A stretch of 64,000 nucleotides of DNA from Mangrovimonas futianensis (GCF_021245805.1 NZ_JAJJNF010000001.1:186001-250000), one strand, 5' to 3'. Counted from the first letter of the stretch, positions 26,162-36,218 are shown. Notes: generated by a model not told the origin, from the letters alone. Program-made: numbers and translations.

Positions 26162-27037
26162 TTATTTCATAGACCTTAATAATTCCATCAAACTATAGTC
26201 ACAAGACTGCATTACCTTTAAACACTCTAAGAACTTACCTCTTAGAATCAACATTTTAAAAAGATGCCTCCCAAACCGTCTTTTTAGTTTAACTTGAGCT
26301 AAATCCAATTCTTGATTAGTCAATGGGATATGAGGATTTTTTAATGTGCTGTCTGCTAAACTATATCGCATTTTTATAATGTCAATCCCCTTTCCCTTTT
26401 CCTTCATGATTTCTTGTTCCTCATGTTGTCGCCAAAAAGTTAAGCCAGGGACCATTTTTACAATTGGATATTGTAAAGCCATTTTATACCACATTTCTGT
26501 ATCACCGATATATCTTGTACCAGTAAATTTACCTAAGTCTTCAAACTCCTTCCGTCTCATAATGGCTCCTGTAGGACCGAAATTTAGAACACCACGTTTT
26601 AGAAATTCCCGTCGAAAAGTTTCCTTAGGTTCCATTAAAAAGGGATAGGGTAAATAATCTTCGGCTACCTCTTGAGATATACCCAAAACCGCCATAGGAA
26701 ATTGCTCCATTGTATTTACCATTATTTCTAAGCCATGAGGATAAATCAAATCATCTGCGTCTAAATATTTTATAAAGGTCCCTTTGGCATATGAAGCTGC
26801 TTTATTTCTATTATGATAATCACCTAAATTAGCGGTGTTTTCAAAAACCTTAATTCGGGAGTCCTTTGCCTCATATTGACGAGAAATCCTTACGGAATCA
26901 TCACTAGACTTATCGTCAACAATTATCATTTCCCAATTTTGAAAAGTAGACTTGATAACACTTTCAATACAAGCGCCAATATATTTTTCTCTATTGTAAA
27001 CGGTAGTCAGAATAGATACTTTAGGGTGATACTCCAT
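26162..27037 (-). CDS. Family 2 glycosyltransferase
   Basis: A 291-residue GT-A protein with SILTTVYNREKYIGACIESV, MIIVDDKSSDDSVRI, and IKYLDADDLIYPHGLE for the DXD metal site; TRYIGDTEMWYKMALQY supplies the later acidic block. It resembles its upstream neighbour at 25105 in overall layout, so the two may be old paralogues. Specificity is unknown. Spacing to the next gene is 7 bases. Confidence 0.9.
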   Translation of the reverse strand: MEYHPKVSILTTVYNREKYIGACIESVIKSTFQNWEMIIVDDKSSDDSVRISRQYEAKDSRIKVFENTANLGDYHNRNKAASYAKGTFIKYLDADDLIYPHGLEIMVNTMEQFPMAVLGISQEVAEDYLPYPFLMEPKETFRREFLKRGVLNFGPTGAIMRRKEFEDLGKFTGTRYIGDTEMWYKMALQYPIVKMVPGLTFWRQHEEQEIMKEKGKGIDIIKMRYSLADSTLKNPHIPLTNQELDLAQVKLKRRFGRHLFKMLILRGKFLECLKVMQSCDYSLMELLRSMK

Positions 27038-27096
27038 GAAATAATTTAATTATAAAAATTCAGTTTTAATACTCAAGCAATCTAACTCTTTTATGG

Positions 27097-28032
27097 TTAA
27101 CAATTAGCATCGATTAGATCTAAAACATGTGGAGATGTGCTCATATCGAACTTTCTGGCAAACAATTTGGAACTCGGTTGATTCATTAGTAAATCGACAT
27201 CTTCAATTCCAAAAGTAACAGGTAAAGGCACATTTTTCCTGGACCAATCTATAAAATGAATATTATTTTTAATTAATAACTGTTTTCTTTTATTATTTAT
27301 CTCCATTAAAATCGTTTGAAAAAATTGTTCGTCTGCACAAAGCGTATATTTATAGTATTGATCTATTTCCTGTTTATTTTCCTCATAAAAGGCATATAAT
27401 TTCTTAATTGTGCATGTTCTTAAGCACCACCATTGAGATCCTTTATGATGATAAATGAAAGGTGACTTTCTGCTCCTGCATAAAAAAACACCCAGCTCTC
27501 GAGGCTTGATTTTGTTCTTTAAAAACAATTTAAAATATTGAAATATATTTTTGTAAGACGAATTTAAAATTGGATGAAGTAATATGTAACTGTCTTTTAG
27601 AGATGAGAAATTAACTTTAAACATATTAATCCTAGAATCATAAATATTAGATTCCTTTACCATAGGGCTCTCAGAAAAACTTATAAAATCTGCACTTTTA
27701 TTTTCTATAAGGTATTCATTAATTCCTTTTAGGGGCTTGATGGGATAATCTTGACCACTCAATAAAATAAAATAACCTTCATCAGCAATTTTCAAAGCTT
27801 CCTTTATCAAATTCAATGTGGCCAAAACTTGACTGTAATCCCCCCAAATACAGTCCAAACGATCCTTAATAAAATGAACGTTCGACAAAGTCAATTGAGC
27901 CTTAAACTTTTCAATATCTGATTTTAAATCAATATGAATAAAAAAATAGCTCCTTTCGTCTTGTAATTTATTAACTAAACGACTTAACTGATCGGGATTT
28001 TTATGAGCCAGAACGAGGTAATATTTATTCAT
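27097..28032 (-). CDS. Core-2/I-branching-type glycosyltransferase (GT14, xylosyl- or GlcNAc-transferase-like)
   Basis: I place the start at the ATG at 28032 (MNKYYLVLAHKNPDQ), 311 residues, rather than a TTG 21 bases earlier. Family blocks are FFIHIDLKSD, CIWGDYSQVLATLNLI, YFILLSGQDYPIKPL, and HKGSQWWCLRTCTIKKL followed by CADEQFFQTIL. GT14 includes branching beta-1,6-GlcNAc transferases and the xylosyltransferases that start proteoglycan chains. With a UDP-xylose synthase in the locus, a xylosyltransferase role is possible but unproven. Confidence 0.88.
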   Translation of the reverse strand: MNKYYLVLAHKNPDQLSRLVNKLQDERSYFFIHIDLKSDIEKFKAQLTLSNVHFIKDRLDCIWGDYSQVLATLNLIKEALKIADEGYFILLSGQDYPIKPLKGINEYLIENKSADFISFSESPMVKESNIYDSRINMFKVNFSSLKDSYILLHPILNSSYKNIFQYFKLFLKNKIKPRELGVFLCRSRKSPFIYHHKGSQWWCLRTCTIKKLYAFYEENKQEIDQYYKYTLCADEQFFQTILMEINNKRKQLLIKNNIHFIDWSRKNVPLPVTFGIEDVDLLMNQPSSKLFARKFDMSTSPHVLDLIDANC

Positions 28033-28094
28033 GGATTGAAAATAAAAAATCAATTTCTAGTAAAAAAACATAGGGTAAATTCTTTACTATAGAT

Positions 28095-29045
28095 CTAAGT
28101 TGCATTTAGAAAAAGTGTTAGTTCAGAACTATTGGGGGTTGAGTCAAAATTATATATGTTTTTTAAGCCAAAATGTTCTAAAATCCTCAATCCTGATTCA
28201 TATTCCACATCATTAATTGAGTTTCTCCAGCTTGATATGCTAAATGTTTTCTTTGAAGATGTTTTTGATGGTTCATTAATACTTTCTGTTTTTAAAGTAG
28301 CATCAAAATCATTAACATGCCCACCTAAAAAAGCACTTACTCGATTTAACTCTTTTTGAGGATTCATCACCCAATCTTCATAAAAGGAAACACAAAGCCG
28401 TCCGTTACTCCCAAATTGTTTTAATGGGACATAATTAATGATAGCCCAAATCAAAATATGTTTCTCTAGTGGAGTTCCATTTTTAGAAATTTCTAAAATG
28501 TAATCCTTATACGGATTTAAAAAATCATCGCACAAATTAACTTGGTTTAAGAATTCGCCGGGGTCATTTAGCCAATCCCATCGACCTTTATCCACTTTTG
28601 ACAACGCAACCGCAAACGGATTCCTCAATAATAAAACAGGCTTAATTTGGGCATATTTTTCACAAACCGCATGTGCCATTAAATTCACAAAGACATCTTT
28701 AACAAGAATACTATCCTTATTACCGAACAAAATTTCAGAAGTTAAATTTTCTACTCTCGGATTATAAATCTTTCCTGAGAAAATTTTTATCACCCTTTTG
28801 TCCAAAGCTCCACTCAAATCACCTACTCTCAAATATAAATGATGACGAAAATTTACTTTAATCAAATCTTTAAAAGAAGAATGAAAGGGTTCAAACAATT
28901 CCCTATAATTTTCCTTATGGTTGATAAGTGAAGCAACCCAAGTAGTGCCGCTTCTTCCAGACCCAAAAAGCCATACCGTTTGATTATACCTTCTAGGAAA
29001 ATATAAACTTGACCAAATTAAAAGTTGTTTTTTAATATTACCCAT
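28095..29045 (-). CDS. Carbohydrate-type sulfotransferase
   Basis: A 316-residue protein with a textbook PAPS-binding pair: 5'-phosphosulfate loop GSGRSGTTW at 28-36 and 3'-phosphate motif R141-NPFAVAL-S149 after the strand VLLL. YRELFEPFH after the first motif is typical of carbohydrate sulfotransferases. It should transfer sulfate to a sugar hydroxyl of the growing glycan or its lipid-linked precursor in the cytoplasm. It is one of four sulfotransferase-type genes in the locus and is not closely similar to the others. Confidence 0.88.
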   Translation of the reverse strand: MGNIKKQLLIWSSLYFPRRYNQTVWLFGSGRSGTTWVASLINHKENYRELFEPFHSSFKDLIKVNFRHHLYLRVGDLSGALDKRVIKIFSGKIYNPRVENLTSEILFGNKDSILVKDVFVNLMAHAVCEKYAQIKPVLLLRNPFAVALSKVDKGRWDWLNDPGEFLNQVNLCDDFLNPYKDYILEISKNGTPLEKHILIWAIINYVPLKQFGSNGRLCVSFYEDWVMNPQKELNRVSAFLGGHVNDFDATLKTESINEPSKTSSKKTFSISSWRNSINDVEYESGLRILEHFGLKNIYNFDSTPNSSELTLFLNAT

Positions 29046-29130
29046 TAATTATTTGATATCATGACGCCAAACGCAATTAATTACTTTCTGATATGAATTT
29101 AAGTTATCTTTTAAATTTGTTTCATGTAAA

Positions 29131-29841
29131 TCATTCATTACCAAAATTGTAAGCGAAAATATCTATATCCCTTTTATAAATCTTGTATACTTTATGTTTT
29201 AATTCCTCATTATAGTAATCCTTATAACTTGACTTATTTTTTGTAGATACATTTTTGTGCCCTATTCCCCCTTTTAAATCAACTTTTAATAATTCCACAA
29301 CTTCATTTAAATGCGTTTCAAAATTTTCAAACCTACCTAAATAATCCAGATTATTAAGATCAATCAGTTTTGACTGTAATCGTAAGTGATGATCACATGA
29401 CTCAATATCCAATTCACTCACATAATCAACAAACTTTTCAAAGCTTTGTAATTCTTCTAGTTTCTCACTTGAAAAATTAAAATAATTACAATCAACAACT
29501 TTATTTCTCCAACAAGAGACAATCCTTTCCCAAGGGTTTCTAACAAAAGCAAATTTAAAATAGTCCTTATATAAATTTACTGGATATCGACAAGCCATAG
29601 GGTGCTCAACGTCTATTTTAATTTGTGCTTGATCAAACATATCAAATATGGTTCTAGTTCCAACCTTAGCTACCCGAAACCAAATAAACTTTCTTTCATG
29701 ACTAATTGTGATATTATAGCCTTCATTAGAAGGTATATACGGAATGTATTTTAACAAAGAGTGACAAAATTTTTGATAGAGTTTGCTTCCATAGTTCAAT
29801 TCATAGGAATATCCATTTGTTTGTTTTACTGTCTTTAACAT
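29131..29841 (-). CDS. Sulfotransferase family 2-type protein (chondroitin/HNK-1 sulfotransferase-like)
   Basis: A 236-residue protein with RVAKVGTRT at 56-64 in place of the 5'-loop and FAFVRNPWERIVS, where R101 and S109 form the 3'-phosphate site. The R-[ND]-P-[WF]-E-R-[IL]-V-S pattern is characteristic of the Sulfotransfer_2 family that includes animal chondroitin, dermatan and HNK-1 sulfotransferases. Its occurrence with Ugd and UXS genes supports a sulfated uronic-acid-rich glycan. The flanking gaps are 85 and 117 bases, larger than elsewhere in the locus. Confidence 0.85.
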   Translation of the reverse strand: MLKTVKQTNGYSYELNYGSKLYQKFCHSLLKYIPYIPSNEGYNITISHERKFIWFRVAKVGTRTIFDMFDQAQIKIDVEHPMACRYPVNLYKDYFKFAFVRNPWERIVSCWRNKVVDCNYFNFSSEKLEELQSFEKFVDYVSELDIESCDHHLRLQSKLIDLNNLDYLGRFENFETHLNEVVELLKVDLKGGIGHKNVSTKNKSSYKDYYNEELKHKVYKIYKRDIDIFAYNFGNE

Positions 29842-29958
29842 ATTTTTATTTACTATTATCGATAACCCGCCTCTTCTAAAATTTCTTATGCTCCATTTAG
29901 TTTCGCTTTATCCATAAATATCGAAACTTAATAATTCATAAGGTTTAAATCGTCCAAT

Positions 29959-30939
29959 CTATTTTAAAAATTTTTTGTATTGTAAAATAAATCGCAACCA
30001 CCTTCCCCACAATCTAAAATCACGATTACATTTGAAAAACGCCTTTGAAACGACTACTAAACCCTTAAGGTCCCTTGCATTCATCAAATATGGAATATAA
30101 TTTAATAGATAAACTGAAGCTGATTTGTTTCGGCCTCTCCTTATACGCTGTAAAATACTGGTTGGAAGGTACTTTTCCATTATCTCGAAAACCTGAAAAA
30201 TAGTACCTACCCGTTTACCTCCTTTAATGGATTGGGTCGAGGAATTTCCTTCAAAAATTCGATAATATGCAAATGTTTTTGGAGTATATACAAATTTAAA
30301 ATAAACAGAAGCTCTAACATAAAACTCCCAATCCTCCATATATTTCAATCTTGAATCATAGCCCCCTAAGCTTTCGTAAACTATCCTTTTAAAAACAATG
30401 GAGGGTGGCTGAATTTGTTGCCAAGTAGCAATGGTTTCGTTAAAGTCATCAAGAATTCCTTCACTTGATGCAAGTAACTCTGTCTGTCCTATTATTTGAT
30501 TATTTTCATCCACATACTGGCAATGACAAAAAGCAGCCGATGCCTCAGGATAAGAATGAAAAAGGTCACCCATTTTAGAGTAGAAACCAAATTTTACCAT
30601 ATCGTCTCCATGCAATAAATGCACATATTCCCCCCTTGCCATTTTTATGCCCGTGACATAATTTTTAGATTTACCTACGTTTTGAGGTTGCTTAAAAAAA
30701 GTTATCGGAACCGTAAACTCTTTCACTACTAATTCAGGATCATCTGTAGAAAAATCATCAACAACGATAATCTCCATCAATTGATTTCCTGGAAATTGCT
30801 TTACAACAGACTTCAAGGTTTGCCTTAAATAAGTAGCACAATTGTAAGTAGGTATTACCACAGACCAAAGTGGCCGATGAGTTAATCCCTCAACTTTTTT
30901 AATTGCTTCCCGATATGAATCATTAAACTTATCGATCAT
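29959..30939 (-). CDS. Family 2 glycosyltransferase
   Basis: A 326-residue GT-A protein with WSVVIPTYNCATYLRQTLKSV, IIVVDDFSTDD, and VHLLHGDDMVKFGF for the metal site, then RLKYMEDWEFYVRASVYF as the acidic catalytic block. Sugar specificity is unknown. It overlaps the upstream gene by 4 bases. Confidence 0.9.
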   Translation of the reverse strand: MIDKFNDSYREAIKKVEGLTHRPLWSVVIPTYNCATYLRQTLKSVVKQFPGNQLMEIIVVDDFSTDDPELVVKEFTVPITFFKQPQNVGKSKNYVTGIKMARGEYVHLLHGDDMVKFGFYSKMGDLFHSYPEASAAFCHCQYVDENNQIIGQTELLASSEGILDDFNETIATWQQIQPPSIVFKRIVYESLGGYDSRLKYMEDWEFYVRASVYFKFVYTPKTFAYYRIFEGNSSTQSIKGGKRVGTIFQVFEIMEKYLPTSILQRIRRGRNKSASVYLLNYIPYLMNARDLKGLVVVSKAFFKCNRDFRLWGRWLRFILQYKKFLK

Positions 30940-31736
30940 GATTTATACCCAATTAAAGGGAATTTCCTTCTTAAAACTACTTCGATAAATTTTCGTGCTA
31001 ATCGAACCGGAATCCAGTTATTTATTTTTTTTATGTCATAATGATATTTACCAAGTTTATTTTTCTTCAACACATTGTGTTGAATTGTTTTAAAAAGGCC
31101 AAACACATTGTGTGGATATTTATATCGATAGGGAGGAGAAATCCTGAATATATTATCCGCTTCCTGATAAACTACAGCCCTTTGTCCTTCATGCATATGA
31201 AAAACCTTAATACTAAAAGCTGGATTTAGCACATTATACCCAGCAGTTTCCAAATCATACATAAATCTATTATCACACCGAGGTACTCCAAGAGGGTAAG
31301 GTGCCTTTAAACCTTCCTTTATGGAACCTTTAAACACCCATACATCTTGACTATCATTGTGGTTATACAAAAGTGGTTTTTCACCTTCAGTGGTGTCATA
31401 TCTGGATAAAGCAAAACATGTATTATTCCAATTCAAATCATTTAGGACCCCTATATTTTCATCAAAAAAAATATCTGTATTTGCTATCATATGAAAATCA
31501 TCTGAAGAACCTTCACTGTTTATATAACCTATAAAATCATCATATAAAGGTCTCTTATCAATTGAGACTTCTATAAGCTTAGAAGGCATCATAGACTTTA
31601 AAGAATTGCCTTCATTAAAGACAACAATGGAAGATATTTGAGGATTATTTGCGTTTTTCAACAAACAACTAATAAGTTCCTGTCTTCTAGCGCTATTACT
31701 TTCATTATAAAACGTAGTATATAGATTAATTCCCAT
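30936..31736 (-). CDS. Putative GT-A-type glycosyltransferase
   Basis: A 266-residue protein beginning INLYTTFYNESNSARRQEL and containing HMIANTDIFFDENI, which looks like the DXD-bearing loop of GT-A glycosyltransferases, and DVWVFKGSIKEG and PRCDNRFMYDLETAGY, which resemble acceptor-side motifs. I do not recognise a named family. It overlaps the GT2 gene at 29959 by 4 bases and lies in a run of transferases, so a role in glycan assembly is likely. Confidence 0.65.
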   Translation of the reverse strand: MGINLYTTFYNESNSARRQELISCLLKNANNPQISSIVVFNEGNSLKSMMPSKLIEVSIDKRPLYDDFIGYINSEGSSDDFHMIANTDIFFDENIGVLNDLNWNNTCFALSRYDTTEGEKPLLYNHNDSQDVWVFKGSIKEGLKAPYPLGVPRCDNRFMYDLETAGYNVLNPAFSIKVFHMHEGQRAVVYQEADNIFRISPPYRYKYPHNVFGLFKTIQHNVLKKNKLGKYHYDIKKINNWIPVRLARKFIEVVLRRKFPLIGYKS

Positions 31737-31749
31737 ACTTTGTGAATCG

Positions 31750-32913
31750 CTACTTTAACCCTTTCTTTATTAAAAAGTTAATCGTTTTTATTAATCTTTC
31801 TTTTAGAGGTTCCTGAAAATAGGAATAATACCACTTGGGGATGGGGTATAGATACTCCATTACTTTCATACTTATTTGATTATGTATGATATCCTTTTTC
31901 CTAACCAAACTTAGTTCTTCGCCTTCCGTTTTATAAATAATATTAAGCTCAATTGGTTTTAAGTCTAACCCAAATGAAATCATTTTATTTTTGGCCGGCA
32001 AAAGCGTAAACACCAATTCCTCATCACCTATTGCATGCAGCTTAGATCCAAAAAAATCGATATGCACATCTTTAAAGTTCAATTCAGTTGTGACGCTAAC
32101 TAAATAGTTAGGTTCTATCATAAAGGCATCATCATATTTTGGAATACTCTCTTTAATTACAAATAGATTATCATCAAAATCTAGCGCCAAGGAATTGGAA
32201 AAAACATGATCTCTTTTTGAAATATTAGTTCCCTCCTCCTTCATGTTCATTGAAAATGAGACATAAGGATAAAGTACATACCTATTCGTTTCCTTCAAAT
32301 AAAGAAAATAAGGCTTTTTCCATGAATTTTCAGACCATTTAATAATTCCATCTGGGAGTTTATTAAAGTCTAAACTCCTTTCGTTTTCCTTATACCAGTT
32401 TCTGAAGGATTCCCACTGATTTTGAGTCCATGTTTGCCCCCATGAACAGGGCACCTGCATTAAAAAAAAGTCACTTGAACTCTTTAAGGCCTCAAAAGGT
32501 ACCATGGCAGCTTCGTTAAATGTTGCATGGTACAAAGATACCTGAGCTACTTCTGGATTATTGTCAATTAAAGACAAGGTACTAACAGCAAACTGATAAA
32601 ACTTAGGAGAAACTATCAAATCATCCTCCAGCATAATTATGGCCCCATAATGTTTGGTTAAGTCTCCACATGTCAACACGTGCTGTTTCAAACCTAAATT
32701 TTTAGGCTGCTTGATTATCTTTTTTTGTCCCTTCCAAAAAAAGTCCTCTGCAACTTGACTAACCGCCCCTATAAATTCACTGGAAAAATCAATACTGATA
32801 ATTATATCTGGATAGTATGTATCATAAAATGCAGTACTTATTGATTTTAATAATCTATTTAGACTTTCTGGACGATTATAGGCAACCACAACTATGGCCG
32901 GACGACTTGACAT
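31750..32913 (-). CDS. GT-A glycosyltransferase (GnT-I-like)
   Basis: A 387-residue protein starting RPAIVVVAYNRPESLNRLLKS with a metal-binding block IMLEDDLIVSPKFYQF and CSWGQTWTQNQW downstream. The N-terminal layout and EDDL site resemble the GNT-I/GT13-like and related GT2-like proteins of surface polysaccharide clusters. The C-terminal 150 residues are of unknown role. Specificity is not known. Confidence 0.8.
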   Translation of the reverse strand: MSSRPAIVVVAYNRPESLNRLLKSISTAFYDTYYPDIIISIDFSSEFIGAVSQVAEDFFWKGQKKIIKQPKNLGLKQHVLTCGDLTKHYGAIIMLEDDLIVSPKFYQFAVSTLSLIDNNPEVAQVSLYHATFNEAAMVPFEALKSSSDFFLMQVPCSWGQTWTQNQWESFRNWYKENERSLDFNKLPDGIIKWSENSWKKPYFLYLKETNRYVLYPYVSFSMNMKEEGTNISKRDHVFSNSLALDFDDNLFVIKESIPKYDDAFMIEPNYLVSVTTELNFKDVHIDFFGSKLHAIGDEELVFTLLPAKNKMISFGLDLKPIELNIIYKTEGEELSLVRKKDIIHNQISMKVMEYLYPIPKWYYSYFQEPLKERLIKTINFLIKKGLK

Positions 32914-32922
32914 AATATGTTT

Positions 32923-34017
32923 TTAATCTTTTCTAATTGAATTTAAATAGAAATTATAATACATTTTAGAAATTTCTTCAATGGACCATTCCTGGTAAGC
33001 TAAGGTTTTACTTTGTTCACCTAGATTCGTTTTTGATAAGGTAAATGCTTCCTTGACAGCTTGCTCCAAGGACTCATCATCACCTACCTTAAACACAGGA
33101 TTTCCCGTTTCCTTTAGAATTTCTCCTATATCTGCGTCATCTTTACCAACCACAACCAAACCGAAAGTACATCCTAAAGTTATATTTCCAGAATTTAATT
33201 CATCTGTACGGGGTATCAACAGAACATCTGCGGCATTCAAGTAAAAATGAGCTTCTTCTTCTTGGATAAACCCTAAGTTTATACGTCTTTGTTTCTTTAA
33301 ACTTGCTAACCATACCTCAAAATTAAAGACCCACTCCCTTAGTCTAATATAGCTGATATTCCTTCTCTGAACCTTCCAACCTGGAGCCAAAAGAACTTTG
33401 TTTTTATTTGGAACAGCGTTAAAGGCTTTTTCAATGATTTGCTTTTCATTTTCTTTAATAGCTCCAAAAACCAACAAAACATCAGCTTTAATATCTATCC
33501 CTAAAAAAGATCTAGCTTCTTCCTTGCTCGATTTATCTGGTAGAGATGCATAATTTTGGTGAGGTATAACCTCATGATTCACGTGAACATGTTCTGGATA
33601 AAAAGACTTAAACTGTTCTATACTATAATTAGCAAAATGAGCCACATTTATACAGTAAGAAGACACGATCCTGTATAATTTCAAAAATTCCTCATCATGT
33701 CTTTTATGTGGAAACTGAACATGCCTTGTATAAACAATTGACGCATTTTTTTTCCAGTATTCTAAACAATCTATTAATTTATCCCATAACTTTTGGGGAA
33801 GCGGATTTTCATTCAGCAAATAAGACTCTATTTCAAACGACAAATACTCAGGCCAATGAATGTGAACAACATCAAAATCTTCATTTTTACTCCAAAACAA
33901 ATCACAATCCCAAGTAACATCTGCATATGGCTCAAGACCTTCCTGAAGATCTAGCACAAACCGGTTACCTGGCGTTGGAATATTTGCAAATAGTACTTTT
34001 AACTTTCTTTGATTCAT
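32923..34017 (-). CDS. GT-B-type glycosyltransferase
   Basis: A 364-residue protein with KVLFANIPTPGNRFVLDLQEGL at the N-terminus, VVHIHWPEYL in the acceptor domain, VLLVFGAIKENEKQIIEKAF at the inter-domain region and DVLLIPRTDELNSGNITLGCTFGLVVVG in the nucleotide-sugar domain. The EX7E motif is not classical, so the exact family is uncertain. Its stop codon shares one base with the start of the epimerase gene frame at 34017. Confidence 0.78.
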   Translation of the reverse strand: MNQRKLKVLFANIPTPGNRFVLDLQEGLEPYADVTWDCDLFWSKNEDFDVVHIHWPEYLSFEIESYLLNENPLPQKLWDKLIDCLEYWKKNASIVYTRHVQFPHKRHDEEFLKLYRIVSSYCINVAHFANYSIEQFKSFYPEHVHVNHEVIPHQNYASLPDKSSKEEARSFLGIDIKADVLLVFGAIKENEKQIIEKAFNAVPNKNKVLLAPGWKVQRRNISYIRLREWVFNFEVWLASLKKQRRINLGFIQEEEAHFYLNAADVLLIPRTDELNSGNITLGCTFGLVVVGKDDADIGEILKETGNPVFKVGDDESLEQAVKEAFTLSKTNLGEQSKTLAYQEWSIEEISKMYYNFYLNSIRKD

Positions 34018-35072
34018 TATAGATTCCCTGCCGCTTTTTCACGTTCCATCACCGCGTCATAAACGCGCTTCATACCTTCTTTGATTGATATTTTTGGCTC
34101 CCAACCTAAGTTTTCTTTCACCCAGGTCATATCGCAATAACGACTATGAACCCCTACTGGTTTATCTAGCAAGGGCTTAATTTCTGGGCTGTATCCAGCA
34201 AATTCACAAAAGATACCGATCAAATCCCTAAAGGACGTTAAAATACCTTGACCAATATTAATCGCTCTTCCATCATGAATTTTATCCATGGCCACCTCTA
34301 CACAATCCAACACATCATCTATATGCACAAAATCCCTACCCTGATGACCAGAGCCCCAAACCTCAAAAGGAGCTTCTTTAAAAACAGCCCTTCTTGCAAT
34401 AGCTGGTGTTGGGTAGGAATAATCCTGATCTTCTCCATACCCAGAAAATGGTCTGATGCAAGTTATATGAACACCATAGTGTTTGGCCGTAATTTGGGCC
34501 AAAAATTCACCTGTTAACTTCGTCCATCCATAGGTCATATCAGGTTGACCCATATTATCAAAATCAATATCTGATTCCCTCAGCTGTAGGGTATTAGATT
34601 CTGTTTGCAAACTGATGGGGTAGGCAGCACTCGAGCTTGGATACAAAACTCGTTCAGGCTTGTGCCTACTAACCCAGTAAAAAAATTCGGAATCAATTGC
34701 TAAGTCTAAAGCCACCTGAATTGGGTCACCATCTATTTTGGCACGACCCCCAACAATGGCTGCAAAATGAAAAACATCTGCAAATCTATCAACTCCCAAA
34801 TTATATTTTACATTAAAAAATTCAGGGTCCTTTTCCAACTCGTGCAGAATAGCTCTAAAATCAGCTTTCAAAAACATCAATCGCCCATCTTCACCGTAGA
34901 TTTCTAAACCATCAACTTCCTTGTACTTTGGAATATCCAACCAAGAATCTGGATGAGTTCCAACAGACAAATCATCTATAAATACAATTCGGTCATTAGT
35001 TTTTTTAAATAGGCGTTTTACCATATTTCGGCCTACAAAGCCACAACCTCCCGATATTAAATGTGTTTTCAT
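34017..35072 (-). CDS. NAD-dependent nucleotide-sugar epimerase/dehydratase
   Basis: A 351-residue extended SDR with the Rossmann motif SGGCGFVGRNMVKRL, the PSSSAAYP block and the catalytic Tyr/Lys in DMTYGWTKLTGEFLAQ. FHFAAIVGG is reminiscent of GDP-mannose 3,5-epimerase and related sugars, but I cannot fix the substrate. The insertion DGLEIYGEDGRLMFLKADFRAI is unusual. It probably provides a modified nucleotide sugar for the polysaccharide. Confidence 0.82.
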   Translation of the reverse strand: MKTHLISGGCGFVGRNMVKRLFKKTNDRIVFIDDLSVGTHPDSWLDIPKYKEVDGLEIYGEDGRLMFLKADFRAILHELEKDPEFFNVKYNLGVDRFADVFHFAAIVGGRAKIDGDPIQVALDLAIDSEFFYWVSRHKPERVLYPSSSAAYPISLQTESNTLQLRESDIDFDNMGQPDMTYGWTKLTGEFLAQITAKHYGVHITCIRPFSGYGEDQDYSYPTPAIARRAVFKEAPFEVWGSGHQGRDFVHIDDVLDCVEVAMDKIHDGRAINIGQGILTSFRDLIGIFCEFAGYSPEIKPLLDKPVGVHSRYCDMTWVKENLGWEPKISIKEGMKRVYDAVMEREKAAGNL

Positions 35073-35084
35073 TAAAATATATTT

Positions 35085-36218
35085 TTACAACTTTGCTTCT
35101 TTAATTATTTGGTTTAAAACACCAATGTGTCTATCTATATTATAATTTGTTTTGATATGGTTCCTTCCTGCCTCACCCATTTCTCTGCATAAATCTTTAT
35201 CATTAAACAATTTTAACATATACTCAGACATGCCTTTGGAATCATATTCATCCACTAAAAAACCTGTTTTTTCATGTATAACAGCCTGAGGTATTCCTGC
35301 GTGTTTTGTTGAGACTACTGGTAATCCCGAAGCACTTGCCTCTAAAATAGTGTTCGGTGTCCCTTCCGCATCCCCATAGGACGGTTGTACAGAATGCTGA
35401 ACAAACATGCAGGCATTTTGAAAATAGGGCATTAACTCATCATGCGGCACACCTCCCGTAAATGTGATTTTATCCTCAAACTCCCAAGCCTTAACCAAGG
35501 CTTTGCAATTTTCCAATAGCTCTCCCGTACCAACCATCACTAGTTTAGCCTCAGGGCAAGTTTTCACTAATCGTCGAAACGCATCTAAAATAAGTATGGG
35601 AGATTTGATATCGGTAAAACGCCCAACATAAAAAATGGTATTACCATAATTAGGTTGGTTATCATAAAAAAAAGGTCGAGGACCATAAGGATTGTATACA
35701 ATCTTTTCTTTAGGTGCCCCTAATTCTAATAAGGCATCTGTCATAAAATGCGAAACACTAACTATTTTAGTGGCATACGCAAACATAGCTTTGTAAGCTT
35801 CTAATTTCGGTTTAATAAAATCCGTGCGATGAGCATCATGACCATGAAAATGAACAATTAAGGGTATTCCTAGCTTTTTTGCATGAGGTGCTAAAGCCGC
35901 CCCATTATGACCAAATTCCGCAAAAATCAATTTCACCTTGAATTTCTTTACGAGGCCCTCAATAGCATCATGCCTACCTTCAAAGCCTTCCCTTTGTTGG
36001 GCAACATATTTGTGATATATAAATTGAGGTAACAACTTTTTAAGCTTAAACAACAAAGGTTTGGCGCTGTAAAACAATTTTATTTGCCTACCGTTGTGCA
36101 TTAGATTATGAGAGGGTCCTCTTAAAATGACTTTATCACTATCTATCAACTCCTCATGAGCCCTTATAAATGAACCACTGAAATTACTTAATCCTGCTTG
36201 AACTAAAAGAATAGCCAT
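35085..36218 (-). CDS. Family 4 glycosyltransferase
   Basis: A 377-residue GT-B protein with HFHGHDAHRTDFIKPKL in the acceptor domain, TIFYVGRFTDIKSPILILDAF at the hinge and the EX7E motif in AEGTPNTILEASASGLPVV. The HFHGHDAH block is typical of GT4 proteins of exopolysaccharide clusters. Substrates unknown. Spacing to neighbours is about 10 bases. Confidence 0.9.
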   Translation of the reverse strand: MAILLVQAGLSNFSGSFIRAHEELIDSDKVILRGPSHNLMHNGRQIKLFYSAKPLLFKLKKLLPQFIYHKYVAQQREGFEGRHDAIEGLVKKFKVKLIFAEFGHNGAALAPHAKKLGIPLIVHFHGHDAHRTDFIKPKLEAYKAMFAYATKIVSVSHFMTDALLELGAPKEKIVYNPYGPRPFFYDNQPNYGNTIFYVGRFTDIKSPILILDAFRRLVKTCPEAKLVMVGTGELLENCKALVKAWEFEDKITFTGGVPHDELMPYFQNACMFVQHSVQPSYGDAEGTPNTILEASASGLPVVSTKHAGIPQAVIHEKTGFLVDEYDSKGMSEYMLKLFNDKDLCREMGEAGRNHIKTNYNIDRHIGVLNQIIKEAKL

